Below are positions 32,222 to 43,016 of a stretch of DNA of 64,000 nt, in pieces (position 1 is the stretch's first letter; every line of letters starts with the position of its first letter). The stretch is taken from the NCBI RefSeq assembly GCF_001431645.1, contig NZ_LLXU01000067.1, forward strand, positions 1 through 64,000, in the 5' to 3' direction. The position numbers and the translations under genes were made by a program. This stretch comes from Stenotrophomonas panacihumi. GTDB lineage: Bacteria > Pseudomonadota > Gammaproteobacteria > Xanthomonadales > Xanthomonadaceae. The notes beneath the pieces were generated by a model that ran no database searches, was not told the DNA's origin, and was given only the letters and a program-made list of their open reading frames with translations.

Positions 32222-33021
32222 TCAGCCCGCATCCAGCGCGGCCCGCAACGGCGCCAGGAAAGCCTCGGCCCGCTGCCGCGCCTGCCCGCTGTCCGCCGCG
32301 CCTTCCAGCGCCTGCACCAGCGCGCTGCCCACGACCACGCCATCGGCATCCACCGCCATGGCCGCGGCGCTGGCTGCGTCCTTGATGCCGAAGCCGGCCA
32401 CCACCGGCACCGTGGCCGCCTTGCGCAGCGCCTGCAGGCGCTGGCCGGCGGCCTGGGTGTCCAGGCGATCGGCGCCGGTGACGCCGGCGAAGCTCACGTA
32501 ATACAGATAGCCCCGGGCGCTGGCGCAGACCTGCGGCAGGCGCTGGTCGTCGGTGGTCGGCGCGGCCAGGGCGATCAGCGCCAGGCCGGCGCGATCGAAC
32601 AGTTCGCGAGTCTCGCTCGCCTCTTCCGGCGGCAGGTCGACCAGCAGCACGCCATCGACGCCCGCCGCCACCGCGGCCTCGGCAAAGCGCGCGGTGCCGT
32701 GGATCTCGACGGGGTTCAAATAGCCCATCAGCACGACCGGCGTGGTGGCGTCCTCGCGACGGAACTCATGCACCGCCTCCAGCACGTAGGCCAGCCCGGC
32801 GCCGCGCCCCAGCGCGCGCTCGGAGCTGCGCTGGATGGTGGGGCCGTCGGCCATCGGGTCGGAGAACGGCACGCCCAGTTCGATGACGTCGGCACCGGCG
32901 CGCACCAGCGCATGCATCACCGGCACGGTGGCTTCCAGCGAGGGATCGCCGGCGGTGATGAAGGGGATCAGCGCCTTGCGGTTCGTCGCGCGGAGCTGGG
33001 CGAACTTGTCGTCGATGCGGT

Positions 33022-33025
<4 letters not shown>
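32222..33025 (-). CDS. trpA: Tryptophan synthase subunit alpha
   Basis: Cleaves indole-3-glycerol phosphate to indole and glyceraldehyde-3-phosphate in the last stage of tryptophan synthesis. The protein is a 267-residue TIM barrel with catalytic Glu49 ([12 protein letters not shown]) and Asp60 ([10 protein letters not shown]), the same positions as in E. coli. Start ATG 33025 overlaps the trpB stop by 4 bases, as is usual for this subunit pair. The frame extends to 33820 but only in shadow of trpB. Confidence 0.98.
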
Positions 33026-34239
<1,214 letters not shown>

Positions 34240-34286
34240 GGCGGTACGAAGCTCGTGCGCGCGGCTTTGGTGCCGCAATGGCAGGC

Positions 34287-34316
34287 ACTTTACCGCAGCC
34301 CATACCGGGTGATAAT
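34287..34316. promoter_or_regulatory. Overlapping divergent promoters trpB / trpI
   Basis: Minus strand (trpB): -35 TTATCA 34310-34315, 17-base spacer, -10 TAAAGT 34287-34292. Plus strand (trpI): -35 TTTACC 34289-34294, 16-base spacer, -10 GATAAT 34311-34316. The -35 box of each overlaps the -10 box of the other, so polymerase cannot occupy both. Confidence 0.5.
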
Positions 34317-34335
34317 CGAGCCCTTCTCCACGACC

Positions 34336-34352
34336 TGTGAGTTTTGCTCACA
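34336..34352. promoter_or_regulatory. TrpI operator (LysR box)
   Basis: TGTGAGTTTTGCTCACA is a perfect 6-bp inverted repeat with a 5-base centre, and it contains a T-N11-A LysR box (T34338 to A34350). Its centre is about 64 bases upstream of the predicted trpB start, the usual activation position for LysR proteins. It overlaps the regulator's own leader and start codon. TGTGAG/CTCAC half-sites are what I remember for Pseudomonas TrpI. Confidence 0.6.
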
Positions 34353-35245
34353 TGAGCAGCGATCTACCGCCCCTCCCCGCCCTGCGTGCCTTCGAGGCCG
34401 CCGCCCGCCTGGGCAGCGTGAGCCGGGCCGCCGACGAGCTGCATGTCACCCATGGCGCCGTGAGCCGGCACATCCGCACGCTGGAGGAAGCGCTGGGCAC
34501 GCCCCTGTTCGCCCGCCAGGGCCGTGGCCTGGTGCTGACCGACGCCGGTGAACGCCTGCGCGAAGCCAGCGGCGAGGCGTTCGGTCGCCTGCGCGAAGCC
34601 TGGCGCGGCCTGCGCCGCCATGCCGGGCACGCGCCGCTGGTGCTCGGCTGCAGCGGCAGCCTGCTGGCGCGCTGGGTGATCCCGCGGCTGGCGCGGCTGG
34701 GCGAAGACCTGCCGCAGCTGACCCTGCACCTGTCCGCCACCGAGCAGCCGCCCGGGCCGGACCTGGGCGGGCTGGATGCCGCGCTGCTGCTCGCCTCGCC
34801 GCCTTGGCCGCCTGGCTGGCGCGTGCTCGCGCTGGGCCCGGAGCGGATCGGGCCGGTGATGAGCCCCCGGATGGCGGCCGCGGACGCCGGGCTTTCCGTG
34901 GCGAACATGGCGCGGCTGCCGCTGCTGGGCACGCGCTCGCGGCCACAGGCGTGGCCGGAATGGGCGCAGGCCAACGGGCTGGCGCCGGACGCGCTGCCGG
35001 TCGCCAACGACTTCGAACACCTGCTCTATCTACTGGAGGCGGCCGTGGCGGGATTGGGCGTGGCCATCGCGCCGCAGCCGCTGGTGGCGGACGACCTGGC
35101 GAGCGGCAGGCTGGTCGCGCCGTGGGGATTCGTCGAAACGTCGGCGCAGTGGGTGCTGTGCGTGGATGCGCGCAATGGAGACCGGCGCATCGATGCATTC
35201 GCGGACTGGCTGCGGCGCGAGCTCGAGGCGCCCGCGGACAGGTAG
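34352..35245 (+). CDS. trpI: LysR-type activator of trpBA (TrpI-like)
   Basis: This 297-residue regulator has the GcvA/TrpI-type helix-turn-helix ([38 protein letters not shown]) and the effector domain with [18 protein letters not shown] and [20 protein letters not shown]. These blocks closely resemble Pseudomonas TrpI as I remember it, which activates trpBA in response to indoleglycerol phosphate. It is divergent from trpBA, as trpI is. I chose ATG 34352 (MSSDLPPL), the TrpI-like start; a GTG at 34337 is the alternative. No good ribosome-binding site is visible, and the operator overlaps the start codon, so autorepression is likely. A REP-like element starts at its stop codon. Confidence 0.85.
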   Translation: MSSDLPPLPALRAFEAAARLGSVSRAADELHVTHGAVSRHIRTLEEALGTPLFARQGRGLVLTDAGERLREASGEAFGRLREAWRGLRRHAGHAPLVLGCSGSLLARWVIPRLARLGEDLPQLTLHLSATEQPPGPDLGGLDAALLLASPPWPPGWRVLALGPERIGPVMSPRMAAADAGLSVANMARLPLLGTRSRPQAWPEWAQANGLAPDALPVANDFEHLLYLLEAAVAGLGVAIAPQPLVADDLASGRLVAPWGFVETSAQWVLCVDARNGDRRIDAFADWLRRELEAPADR

Positions 35246-35267
35246 GCGCGGCTTCAGCCGCGACCCG
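35241..35267 (+). repeat. REP-like palindromic repeat, copy 1
   Basis: The sequence overlaps the trpI stop codon and contains CGCGGCT/AGCCGCG (35247-35253 with 35256-35262, 2-base centre). It shares the 18-base core GCGGCTTCAGCCGCGACC with the copy at 51205-51236 (other strand). It lies between convergent genes (trpI and trpF). Confidence 0.7.
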
Positions 35268-35282
35268 GCGCCCTGCCGGCCA

Positions 35283-35939
35283 TCACGACATCTCGTGGCA
35301 ATCCGCGCGCCGCACTTCCTCGACGAACCGCCGCATCTTCTCGCCATCCTTGATGCCCGGCTCGCTCTCGATGCCGCTGGACACATCCACGCCCCACGGC
35401 AGCGTCGCCACCACCGCGTCGAACGCGTTTTCCGGCGTGATGCCGCCGGCCAGCAGGAACGGGCGATGCAACCCGGTCGGGATCTGCGCCCAATTGAACG
35501 TGCTGCCACTGCCACCGCTGCCGCCGGGCGCATGGCTGTCGAACAGGAAAGCGGCCGCGTTCGGGAAGGCCATCTGCAGCGCGCGCGCATTGTGCGGCTG
35601 CGCGCCGCCCATCGGGATCGCCTTCATGTACGGCAGGCTGAAGCTGCGGCAGAAGCTGTCTTCTTCCTCGCCATGGAACTGCAGCAGGCTCGGGCGGACG
35701 GTGCGCACGACCTCGCGCACTTCGTCCTTGCTGTTGTTGCGGAACAGCGCGACCACATCGACCATCGGCGCGGTGGCCTGGCGCATCGCGCGCGCCTCGG
35801 CCGGCGCCACGCGGCGGGGGCTGCCGTGCGCGAACACGAAGCCAATCGCGTCCACGCCCAACTCACCGGCCAGGCGGATGTCGCCGGCGCGGGTCATGCC
35901 ACAGAACTTGATGCGAGTGCGGTACAGCGTTCGATTCAT
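35283..35939 (-). CDS. trpF: Phosphoribosylanthranilate isomerase
   Basis: Third step of tryptophan synthesis after anthranilate, an Amadori rearrangement. The 218-residue TIM barrel has catalytic Cys13 in IKFCGMTR, the block [15 protein letters not shown] and the phosphate loops [11 protein letters not shown] and [14 protein letters not shown]. Start ATG 35939 ([12 protein letters not shown]) overlaps the truA stop by 4 bases. It is separated from trpBA by the regulator, so the trp genes here are in two transcripts. Confidence 0.97.
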   Translation of the reverse strand: MNRTLYRTRIKFCGMTRAGDIRLAGELGVDAIGFVFAHGSPRRVAPAEARAMRQATAPMVDVVALFRNNSKDEVREVVRTVRPSLLQFHGEEEDSFCRSFSLPYMKAIPMGGAQPHNARALQMAFPNAAAFLFDSHAPGGSGGSGSTFNWAQIPTGLHRPFLLAGGITPENAFDAVVATLPWGVDVSSGIESEPGIKDGEKMRRFVEEVRRADCHEMS

Positions 35940-36709
35940 TGCGTGACCTCGGTGGGCAGCTGCCATTGCCGGTCATACAGCGGCCCGACGAAGACCAGCC
36001 CCTGGGGCGGCGCGGTCGGTCCGGCCACTGTGCGGTCGCGTCCGGCCAGCAATTCGGCGATCCATTCCACCGGTTGCTCGCCGGCGCCGACCAGCACCAG
36101 CGAGCCCACGATATTGCGCACCATGTGATGAAGGAATGCATTCGCCTGCACCGCCACTTCGATCACTTCGCCCTCACGCCGCACCGAGATCGCCTGCAAT
36201 TCACGCCGCGCATGCAACGCTTGGCACTGCACGCTGCGGAACGCGCCGAAATCGTTCTCGCCCAGCAACGCCTGCGCCGCTGCGTGCATGGCGCCGGCAT
36301 CGAGCGGACGCCGCTCCCAGCTCAAGGTCTGCCGATACAGCGCCGGGCGCACCGTGCGGTTCAACATCCGGTAGCGGTAACGGCGCGCGCGCGCGGAGAA
36401 GCGCGCGTGGAAATCGTCGGCCACCGGCACGCACCAGCGCACCGCCACCGAGCGCGGCAGGCGCGTGGTGGTGCCGAGCATCCACGCGCGCGGGTCGCGG
36501 CCGGCCTCGCTGTCGAAATGCACGACCTGGCATTCACCATGCACGCCGGCATCGGTGCGGCCTGCACACACCACCGAGACAGGGGCGTCGGCGACCGAGG
36601 ACAGCGCCTCCTGCAGCGTGGCCTGCACGCTCGGCCCGCCGTGTTCGCCGAGCTGCTGCCAGCCCAGGAATTCGCTGCCGTCGTACTCCACGCCGAGGGC
36701 GTAACGCAT
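35936..36709 (-). CDS. truA: tRNA pseudouridine(38-40) synthase
   Basis: Modifies U38-U40 in the anticodon arm of many tRNAs. The 257-residue protein has catalytic Asp53 in [11 protein letters not shown], the N-terminal [12 protein letters not shown] and the C-terminal [11 protein letters not shown]. Start ATG 36709. It is coupled to trpF, the fimV-truA-trpF order also found in Pseudomonas. Confidence 0.97.
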   Translation of the reverse strand: MRYALGVEYDGSEFLGWQQLGEHGGPSVQATLQEALSSVADAPVSVVCAGRTDAGVHGECQVVHFDSEAGRDPRAWMLGTTTRLPRSVAVRWCVPVADDFHARFSARARRYRYRMLNRTVRPALYRQTLSWERRPLDAGAMHAAAQALLGENDFGAFRSVQCQALHARRELQAISVRREGEVIEVAVQANAFLHHMVRNIVGSLVLVGAGEQPVEWIAELLAGRDRTVAGPTAPPQGLVFVGPLYDRQWQLPTEVTQ

Positions 36710-36796
36710 GCTGCCGTCCGATTGCGGCGACCACGGCCGCCGGGTTGTTGCGGTGATCTCGCCCGCCCCGCATCGCGCGGGGCAGGCGAAGGGAAC

Positions 36797-38545
36797 TCAG
36801 CGCAGCTGGCCGAGCAGCGCGACGGCCTCGGCGCGCGCGGCCGGGTCCGGGCCCTGCGCCACTTCCAGCAGCAGGCTGCGCGCGGTTTCGGTATCGCCCA
36901 GGTCCAGGTAGGCCACCGCCAGTTCGAGGCGGTCGCGGCCCGCGGGCACCGGGTTGAGCGGCGCCACGGCATCGGCATGCCACGCCGGCGCGGCGGGCTC
37001 GGCCACGATGACCGGCGCCGGATCTTCTTCCACCGGCGCGCGCCAGGGCGCATGTTCTTCTTCGCGCAGGTCCACTTCTTCCAGCTCGACTTCGCGGTCG
37101 ACCTCGCGCTCGCCCATGCTCGGCGCGGCGGCGCCGGGCACGGCGGCGGCCAGCGTCGCGGCATCGAAACCCTGGCGCGGCAGCGGCGGCAACGGCGAAG
37201 GCTTGCGGCGGCGCGACGCCAGCCATGCGGCGATGCCGGCGATCACCAGCGCCAGCCCGCCCCACAGCCACATCGGCGTGCCCGACTCGCTGCCCGGTGC
37301 CGGGCCAGCCTTGGCCAGGCGCGCCTGCGCGGCGGCCAGGTCGGTGTCCTTCATCGCGATCAGCTTCTGCTGGTCCTGCTTGAGCTTCTCCAACTCGCCC
37401 ACGCGGTTACGCAGTTCCTGGATCTCGGCGTCGCGCGTGGCGATATCCTCGCGCGCCTGCTGCAGTTGTTCGTTCGCCGCCATGTCTCCCTCGCCTCCGG
37501 CACTGGTGCCGCTGGTCGTTCCGGCATTCTTCGCATCGCTGGCCACGGCCGGCGCAATTTCAAGCCGCGCGCCTTCCGCGGCGGGCGCTGCCGTCGACGG
37601 CGCCGGGCTGCTGGCGGTGGGCGTGGCCGCCGCACCGGCCTCGGCCGGTTGCGGGATCGCCGCGCGCGCTTGCCGCCACTGCGCGGCCTGTTCGCGCACC
37701 ATCGCCCGTGCTTCGGCGGCGCCCACGCGGGCCAGTTCTTCCTGCGCCGGCGTGCGCAGCACCGCACCGGCCTTGAGCCGGTTGATGTTACCGCCGATGA
37801 AGGCATCGGGGTTGGCGCGCAGCAGCGCGACCATGGTCTGGTCCAGCGAGGCGCCCTCGCCGGCCAGCTGCGCGGCGATGCCCGACAGCGTCTGGCCGCT
37901 GCGCACGGTGAGCGAATCACCCGGCTGCAGCGTCGGCGCGGCGGGCGCCTGGCGCGCGGGACGCGGCGCGGGTGCCGGCTCCGGCGTGGCAGCCACCGGC
38001 GGCGCGGCTTCAGGCGTCGGCGTGGCCGGCAACGGCTCCGGCGGCAGCGCTTCGGTCTCGCGAATGATGCGGTTCTCGGCACTGGCGGCCGGCGCTTCGA
38101 TCATCGGCTCGGCGATCGCCGCGGCGGTGTTCGGTGCATCGACCAGCGCGGAGTATTCGCGCACCAGCCGGCCCTGGCCCCAATCCACTTCGATCAGGAA
38201 CGACAGCGCCTTCTGCGACACCGGCGAGGCGCTGGTGACGCGGATGACCGCCCGGCCACCGGCGTCCTGGGTGAACTGGAACTGCAGTTCGTTGACCAGG
38301 CCCTGCGGCGGCTCCAGGCCGACGCGGGCGAACGTCGCCGGCGAAGCCAGCGCGACGTGCGCGTTCTCCAGCTCGCCCGGCTCGTTGGAAATGACCGGAA
38401 TCTCGGCCACCAGCGGCTGCCCCGGACGGGACAGCACGCGGATGTCGCCCAGCCCGAGCGCCATCGCAGCACCGCTGCACAGCGTCAGGACCAGCGCGCC
38501 GATACCTTGTAGCGGGCGCCTGGCGCCCATTCCCCTGCGTTTCAT
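36797..38545 (-). CDS. fimV: FimV/HubP-family polar landmark protein
   Basis: FimV-type proteins bind peptidoglycan and organise type IV pili and other machinery at the pole. The 582-residue product has a signal peptide (about residues 1-30), the conserved N-terminal domain starting GDIRVLSRPGQPLVAEIPV, a LysM module at about 209-265 (LTVRSGQTLSGIAAQL), a Pro/Ala-rich linker and a coiled coil at about 357-412. A membrane helix at about 424-443 follows, then a cytoplasmic acidic part ending in the short TPR-like FimV motif (LAVAYLDLGDTETARSLLLE). It is shorter than Pseudomonas FimV. Start ATG 38545, 93 bases past asd, as in the asd-fimV-truA-trpF order. Confidence 0.9.
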   Translation of the reverse strand: MKRRGMGARRPLQGIGALVLTLCSGAAMALGLGDIRVLSRPGQPLVAEIPVISNEPGELENAHVALASPATFARVGLEPPQGLVNELQFQFTQDAGGRAVIRVTSASPVSQKALSFLIEVDWGQGRLVREYSALVDAPNTAAAIAEPMIEAPAASAENRIIRETEALPPEPLPATPTPEAAPPVAATPEPAPAPRPARQAPAAPTLQPGDSLTVRSGQTLSGIAAQLAGEGASLDQTMVALLRANPDAFIGGNINRLKAGAVLRTPAQEELARVGAAEARAMVREQAAQWRQARAAIPQPAEAGAAATPTASSPAPSTAAPAAEGARLEIAPAVASDAKNAGTTSGTSAGGEGDMAANEQLQQAREDIATRDAEIQELRNRVGELEKLKQDQQKLIAMKDTDLAAAQARLAKAGPAPGSESGTPMWLWGGLALVIAGIAAWLASRRRKPSPLPPLPRQGFDAATLAAAVPGAAAPSMGEREVDREVELEEVDLREEEHAPWRAPVEEDPAPVIVAEPAAPAWHADAVAPLNPVPAGRDRLELAVAYLDLGDTETARSLLLEVAQGPDPAARAEAVALLGQLR

Positions 38546-38638
38546 GGGCGCCAATATAACGTCGCGCCGGAAAGCTGCATACGGGCAGGTGCGCGACGCC
38601 GTGCCGAAAGCCCGGCGTCCTTGCGCACCGCAGCAGGC

Positions 38639-39667
38639 TCAGCCCTGCTCGGCGGCGACCAGTTCGGCCAGCTGCACCGCGTTGAGCGCGGCGCCCTTGC
38701 GGATGTTGTCCGAGACGATCCACAGGTTCAGGCCACGCGGGTGCGAGAAGTCCTCGCGGATGCGGCCGACGTACACCGCGTCGTTGCCCGAAGCGTGGGT
38801 GACCGGCGTCGGGTAGCCACCCGCCTTGCGCTCGTCCACCACTTCCACGCCCGGCGAACGCGAGAGCAGTTCGCGCGCGGCTTCCACGGTGATCTTCTCG
38901 CGGGTCTCGATGGCCACGGCCTCGGAGTGGCCGTAGAACACCGGCACGCGCACGGCAGTCGGGTTCACCTTGATGCTGGCGTCGCCGAGGATCTTCTGCG
39001 TCTCCCACACCAGCTTCATTTCTTCCTTGGTGAAGCCGTTGTCCTGGAAGTCGTCGATGTGCGGGATCAGGTTGAAGGCGATCTGCACCGGGAAGCGCTG
39101 CGGATCGATCTCCTGGAAGTTCAGCAGCTGGCCGGTCTGCTTGCCCAGCTCTTCCAGCGCCGAACGGCCACCGCCGGACACCGACTGGTAGGTGGCCACG
39201 TTGATGCGCTCGATGCCGTACTGGCGGTGGATCGGGCCCAGCGCGACCAGCATCTGCATGGTCGAGCAGTTCGGGTTGGCGACGATGCCGCGCGGGCGGT
39301 CCTTGAGCGCTTCCGGATTCACTTCCGACACCACCAGCGGCACGTCGTCGTCGTAACGGAAGGCCGAGGAGTTGTCGATCACCACCGCGCCCGCGGCGGC
39401 GAACTTCGGCGCGTATTCCTTGGAGACGCTGCCACCGGCCGAGAACAGCGCGATGTCCACGCCCTTCGGGTCGAAGGTGGCCAGGTCCTGCACGGCGATC
39501 TTCTCGCCCTTGTACTCGACGGTGCCGCCGGCCGAGCGCTCGGACGCGAGGGCATGCAGCGTGCCGATGGGGAAGTCGCGCTCGGCCAGGATGTTGAGCA
39601 TGGTCTCGCCGACCGCGCCGGTGGCGCCGACGACGGCAACGTTGAAACGACGGGTGTTCTGGTTCAT
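38639..39667 (-). CDS. asd: Aspartate-semialdehyde dehydrogenase
   Basis: Reduces aspartyl phosphate to aspartate semialdehyde, the branch point to lysine/diaminopimelate, methionine and threonine. The 342-residue protein has the NADP site GATGAVG (14-20), the nucleophile Cys134 in NPNCST, and the SGGGRSALEEL loop. Start ATG 39667 (MNQNTRRFNVAVVG). It precedes fimV and follows the hydroxyacid dehydrogenase gene with a hairpin between. Confidence 0.97.
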   Translation of the reverse strand: MNQNTRRFNVAVVGATGAVGETMLNILAERDFPIGTLHALASERSAGGTVEYKGEKIAVQDLATFDPKGVDIALFSAGGSVSKEYAPKFAAAGAVVIDNSSAFRYDDDVPLVVSEVNPEALKDRPRGIVANPNCSTMQMLVALGPIHRQYGIERINVATYQSVSGGGRSALEELGKQTGQLLNFQEIDPQRFPVQIAFNLIPHIDDFQDNGFTKEEMKLVWETQKILGDASIKVNPTAVRVPVFYGHSEAVAIETREKITVEAARELLSRSPGVEVVDERKAGGYPTPVTHASGNDAVYVGRIREDFSHPRGLNLWIVSDNIRKGAALNAVQLAELVAAEQG

Positions 39668-39725
39668 GGGTGTTGGCTCGGTGATTCGATAGGGAAAGGA
39701 ATTCGGCGCAGCATCGCTGGGTTCG

Positions 39726-39759
39726 GGGAACCTCCGGGACAGCGGACGCGGAGGTTCCC
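39726..39759 (-). other. Hairpin between hydroxyacid dehydrogenase and asd genes
   Basis: An 11-bp perfect inverted repeat GGGAACCTCCG/CGGAGGTTCCC (39726-39736 with 39749-39759) directly follows the dehydrogenase stop. There is no T run on the minus strand; a T5 lies 5 bases past it on the plus strand. It may be an mRNA-end or processing hairpin. Confidence 0.45.
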
Positions 39760-40814
39760 TATCGTTTTTCGGCGCCGATTTTGCCCGCGCCCACGGCCTT
39801 GCCGCCGGTTTTGCCGGCGTCGATCTGGCCCAGGTTCAGCGCGCTCGGCGGCCGGCCGGCATCCGGCCCCTGCCCCAGCGCGGCGATCAGGTTGTCCACC
39901 GCCAGCGCGACCATGCCGCGGCGGGTATCCAGGCTGGCGCTGCCGATATGCGGAGTCAGCACCACGTTGCGCAGCGCCAGCAGCTCCGGGCGCACGTTCG
40001 GCTCGCCCTCGTACACGTCCAGCCCGGCGGCGGCCAGGCGGCCGTTCGCCAGCGCGTCGGCCAGCGCGATTTCATCGACCAGCCCGCCGCGCGCGATGTT
40101 CACCAGCGTGGCGGAAGGCTTCATCTTCGCCAATGCCGCGGCATTGACCAGGTGGTGCGCGGCCGGGGTGTAAGGCAGCACCAGCACGAGGTGGTCGGCC
40201 TGCGCGAGCAGGTCGTCGAAGCCGACATAGCGCGCGCCGGTCTCGGCTTCCACCGCTTCCGGCAGCCGGCTGCGGTTGTGGTACAGCACCTTCATGCCGA
40301 AGCCGAGCGCACCGCGGCGGGCGATGCCCTGGCCGATGCGGCCCATGCCCAGGATGCCCAGCGTGCTGCCGTGGATGTCGTGGCCGAGCATGGTCTTGAA
40401 CGACCACTGCCGCCACTGGCCCTCGCGCAGCCAGCGCTCGGATTCGGTGATGCGCCGCGCGGCGGCCATCAGCAGCGCGAAGCCGAGGTCGGCCGTGGTC
40501 TCGGTGAGCACGTCCGGGGTGTTGCTGGCGATGATCCCGGCCGCGCTCAGCGCGTCGAGATCGAGGTTGTTGTAGCCGACGCCGACATTGGCGACCGCCC
40601 GCAAACCGCCGGCGCCGGCCACTTCGGCCGCGCCCACGCGCTCGTTGAGGGTGATCAGCGCGCCATCCACGCCGGCCAGGCGCGCGGCGATGTCGCCGGC
40701 CGAATACTTCGTGACTTCCGCCGTGGCCTGCACGTCGAAATACTGCCCGAGCCGTTCGATTTCCTCATCGAACAGCGGCTGGCTGACCCACACGCGTGGC
40801 CGCGCGTCAGCCAT
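39759..40814 (-). CDS. D-2-hydroxyacid dehydrogenase (NAD(P)-dependent)
   Basis: This 351-residue enzyme belongs to the glyoxylate/hydroxypyruvate reductase branch. It has the Rossmann motif [16 protein letters not shown] and the catalytic Arg in [11 protein letters not shown]. The Glu/His pair lies in GLDVYEGEP and TPHIGSAS. The substrate (glyoxylate, hydroxypyruvate or 2-ketogluconate) is not decided by the sequence. A Gly/Lys-rich tail of about 20 residues after the domain has no match I know. I start at ATG 40814 (MADARPRVW); the frame is open 15 codons more. Overlaps the aroC end by 8 bases. Confidence 0.88.
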   Translation of the reverse strand: MADARPRVWVSQPLFDEEIERLGQYFDVQATAEVTKYSAGDIAARLAGVDGALITLNERVGAAEVAGAGGLRAVANVGVGYNNLDLDALSAAGIIASNTPDVLTETTADLGFALLMAAARRITESERWLREGQWRQWSFKTMLGHDIHGSTLGILGMGRIGQGIARRGALGFGMKVLYHNRSRLPEAVEAETGARYVGFDDLLAQADHLVLVLPYTPAAHHLVNAAALAKMKPSATLVNIARGGLVDEIALADALANGRLAAAGLDVYEGEPNVRPELLALRNVVLTPHIGSASLDTRRGMVALAVDNLIAALGQGPDAGRPPSALNLGQIDAGKTGGKAVGAGKIGAEKR

Positions 40815-41910
40815 CGAGCGTTCCGGGAATGCGCGGGGAGACGTCACCGACATCGCCACACTGCGCGCGGTGGCGCAGCGCCTGGTCCATCAGCACCAGC
40901 GCCATCATCGCCTCGGCGATCGGCGTGGCGCGGATGCCCACGCACGGGTCATGGCGGCCGGTGGTGACCACTTCGATCGGCTGCCCGTCCACGTCCACGC
41001 TCTGGCCCGGCAGGCGCAGGCTGGAGGTGGGCTTGAGCGCGATCGACGCCACGACCTGCTGGCCGGTGGAGATGCCGCCGAGGATGCCGCCGGCGTGGTT
41101 GCTGTGGAAACCTTGGGCGGAGATCAGGTCGCGGTGCTCGGTGCCCTTCTGCGCGACGACATCGAAGCCGTCGCCGATCTCCACGCCCTTCACCGCGTTG
41201 ATGCTCATCAGCGCGGCGGCCAGTTCGCCGTCGAGCTTGCCGTAGATCGGCTCGCCCCAGCCCGGCGGCACGCCGTCGGCCACCACGGTGACGCGCGCGC
41301 CGACCGAATCGCCGGACTTGCGCAGCGCGTCCATGTAGCTTTCGAGCTCGTCCACCTGGGCGGCGTGCGGCCAGAAGAACGGGTTTTCTTCCACCGCGTT
41401 CCAGTCGAAGCCCTGCGGCACGATCGGCCCGAGTTGCGAGAGCCAGCCGCGCACGGTCACGCCGTAGCGCTGCGCCAGCCACTTCTTGGCGATCACGCCG
41501 GCGGCCACGCGCGTGGTGGTCTCGCGCGCGGAAGAACGGCCGCCACCGCGCGGGTCGCGGATGCCGTACTTCTGCCAGTAGCTGTAATCGGCGTGGCCCG
41601 GGCGGAACTGCCGGGCGATGTTGGCGTAATCCTTGCTGCGCTGGTCGGTGTTGCGGATCAGCAGCGCGATCGGCGTGCCGGTGGTGACGCCTTCGTACAC
41701 GCCGGAGAGGATTTCCACCTCGTCGGCCTCGCGGCGCGCCGAGGTGTGGCGGCTCTTGCCGGTGGCGCGGCGCTGCAGGTCCTGGGTGAATTCCCCGGCA
41801 CTGATCTCCAGCCCCGGCGGGCAGCCATCGACCACGCAGCCGATCGCCGGCCCGTGCGATTCGCCGAACGTGGTGACCGTCAGCAGCTTGCCGAAGGCGT
41901 TGGAACTCAC
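40807..41910 (-). CDS. aroC: Chorismate synthase
   Basis: Makes chorismate from EPSP, the last shikimate step, with reduced FMN as cofactor. The 367-residue protein has the three family signatures: [18 protein letters not shown], the [17 protein letters not shown] region, and the C-terminal [17 protein letters not shown]. It starts with a GTG at 41910 ([12 protein letters not shown]), overlapping the prmB stop (GTGA). Confidence 0.97.
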   Translation of the reverse strand: MSSNAFGKLLTVTTFGESHGPAIGCVVDGCPPGLEISAGEFTQDLQRRATGKSRHTSARREADEVEILSGVYEGVTTGTPIALLIRNTDQRSKDYANIARQFRPGHADYSYWQKYGIRDPRGGGRSSARETTTRVAAGVIAKKWLAQRYGVTVRGWLSQLGPIVPQGFDWNAVEENPFFWPHAAQVDELESYMDALRKSGDSVGARVTVVADGVPPGWGEPIYGKLDGELAAALMSINAVKGVEIGDGFDVVAQKGTEHRDLISAQGFHSNHAGGILGGISTGQQVVASIALKPTSSLRLPGQSVDVDGQPIEVVTTGRHDPCVGIRATPIAEAMMALVLMDQALRHRAQCGDVGDVSPRIPGTLDG

Positions 41911-42836
41911 GGCCGCGATGCCGCCAGTTCGGTGATGCGGGCGCTGTGCGCGATCAGCTCGCGGCATTCCACCGCGAAGATGCCCATCTGGCCGACCTTG
42001 AACTCGATCCAGGCGAAATCCACTTCCGGCAGCAGCTTGACCAGGTGCTGCTCGGATTCGCCGACTTCGCAGATCAGCAGGCCGTCTTCGGACAGGTGGA
42101 TCGGCGCGTCGCGCAGGATCTTCAGCACCAGGTCCAGGCCGTCGTCGCCCGCGCGCAGGCCCAGCTCCGGCTCGTAGGAGTATTCCTGCGGCAGCGCGTC
42201 GGTCTCGTCGTTGGTGACGTACGGCGGGTTGGTGACGATGAGGTCGTAGTGGCGGCCGGTCAGCCCGGTGAACAGGTCCGACTTGAGCAGGGTGACGTTG
42301 TCGGCGTGCAGGCGCGCCTTGTTTTCCGCGGCCAGGGCCAGCGCGTCGTCGCTGATGTCCACGCCGTCGACCTGCCAGTTCGGGTTGTAGTGGCCCATCG
42401 CGATGGCGATGCAGCCCGAGCCGGTGCACAGGTCCAGCGCGCGGTACACCTCGCGCCCGGCCAGCCATGGCTCGAAACCGGCTTCGATCAGCTCGGCGAT
42501 CGGCGAACGCGGCACCAGCGCGCGCGCGTCGCTCTTGAAGCTCAGCCCGGCGAACCAGGCCTCGCCGGTGAGGTAGGCGGCCGGCACGCGCTCGTCGATG
42601 CGACGCTGGAACAGCGCCAGCACCTGCTCCTTCTCGGCGCGGGTCAGGCGCGCGGCGCCGTAGGCCGGGCCGAGGTCGTGCGGCAGGTGCAGGGTGTGCA
42701 GGACCAGCTGGGTCGCTTCGTCCAGCGCGTTGTCGTAGCTGTGGCCGAAGGTCAGGCCGGCCTCGTTGAAACGGCTGGTGCCGTAGCGGATCAGGTCGAT
42801 GATCGTGGACAGTTCGTCGGCCGTGGCGGCGGTCAT
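41907..42836 (-). CDS. prmB: 50S ribosomal protein L3 N5-glutamine methyltransferase
   Basis: Methylates a glutamine of ribosomal protein L3. The 309-residue class I methyltransferase has the SAM motif [15 protein letters not shown] and the catalytic NPPY motif ([11 protein letters not shown]), with the PrmB-type N-terminal helical domain. The gene order prmB-aroC and the [13 protein letters not shown]-terminus support PrmB over PrmC. Start ATG 42836; a perfect TATAAT lies 30 bases upstream. Coupled to aroC. Confidence 0.95.
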   Translation of the reverse strand: MTAATADELSTIIDLIRYGTSRFNEAGLTFGHSYDNALDEATQLVLHTLHLPHDLGPAYGAARLTRAEKEQVLALFQRRIDERVPAAYLTGEAWFAGLSFKSDARALVPRSPIAELIEAGFEPWLAGREVYRALDLCTGSGCIAIAMGHYNPNWQVDGVDISDDALALAAENKARLHADNVTLLKSDLFTGLTGRHYDLIVTNPPYVTNDETDALPQEYSYEPELGLRAGDDGLDLVLKILRDAPIHLSEDGLLICEVGESEQHLVKLLPEVDFAWIEFKVGQMGIFAVECRELIAHSARITELAASRP

Positions 42837-42865
42837 GGCAACAGCAGGTGGGGGAAAGGCCCCCG

Positions 42866-42871
42866 ATTATA
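42866..42871 (-). promoter_or_regulatory. -10 box upstream of prmB
   Basis: A perfect TATAAT on the minus strand, 30 bases before the prmB ATG, in the divergent prmB/SCO gap. I see no good -35 at 16-18 bases. A TATCAT (42885-42890) faces the other way toward the SCO gene. Confidence 0.35.
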
Positions 42872-43016
42872 GGCGCGTGGCCGCTATCATGAGCGTCTGT
42901 TGCAGGGGAAACTTCGGCGCGCGGGCCGCGCCGGCCCCGGGCGACGCCCGCCGGCGGCCTCTCCCCGCCGACCCGCGCCGGTCCGCCGGCGCCTCTGGAA
43001 CGAGGTGGCTGGCCGC

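Noticed and set aside
34240..34340. trp leader peptide/attenuator upstream of trpB
   Set aside because: No short frame with consecutive Trp codons and no terminator hairpin with T run on the minus strand.
42897..43016. Riboswitch in the GC-rich leader of the SCO gene
   Set aside because: No known aptamer motif can be recognised; only generic GC-rich palindromes are present.
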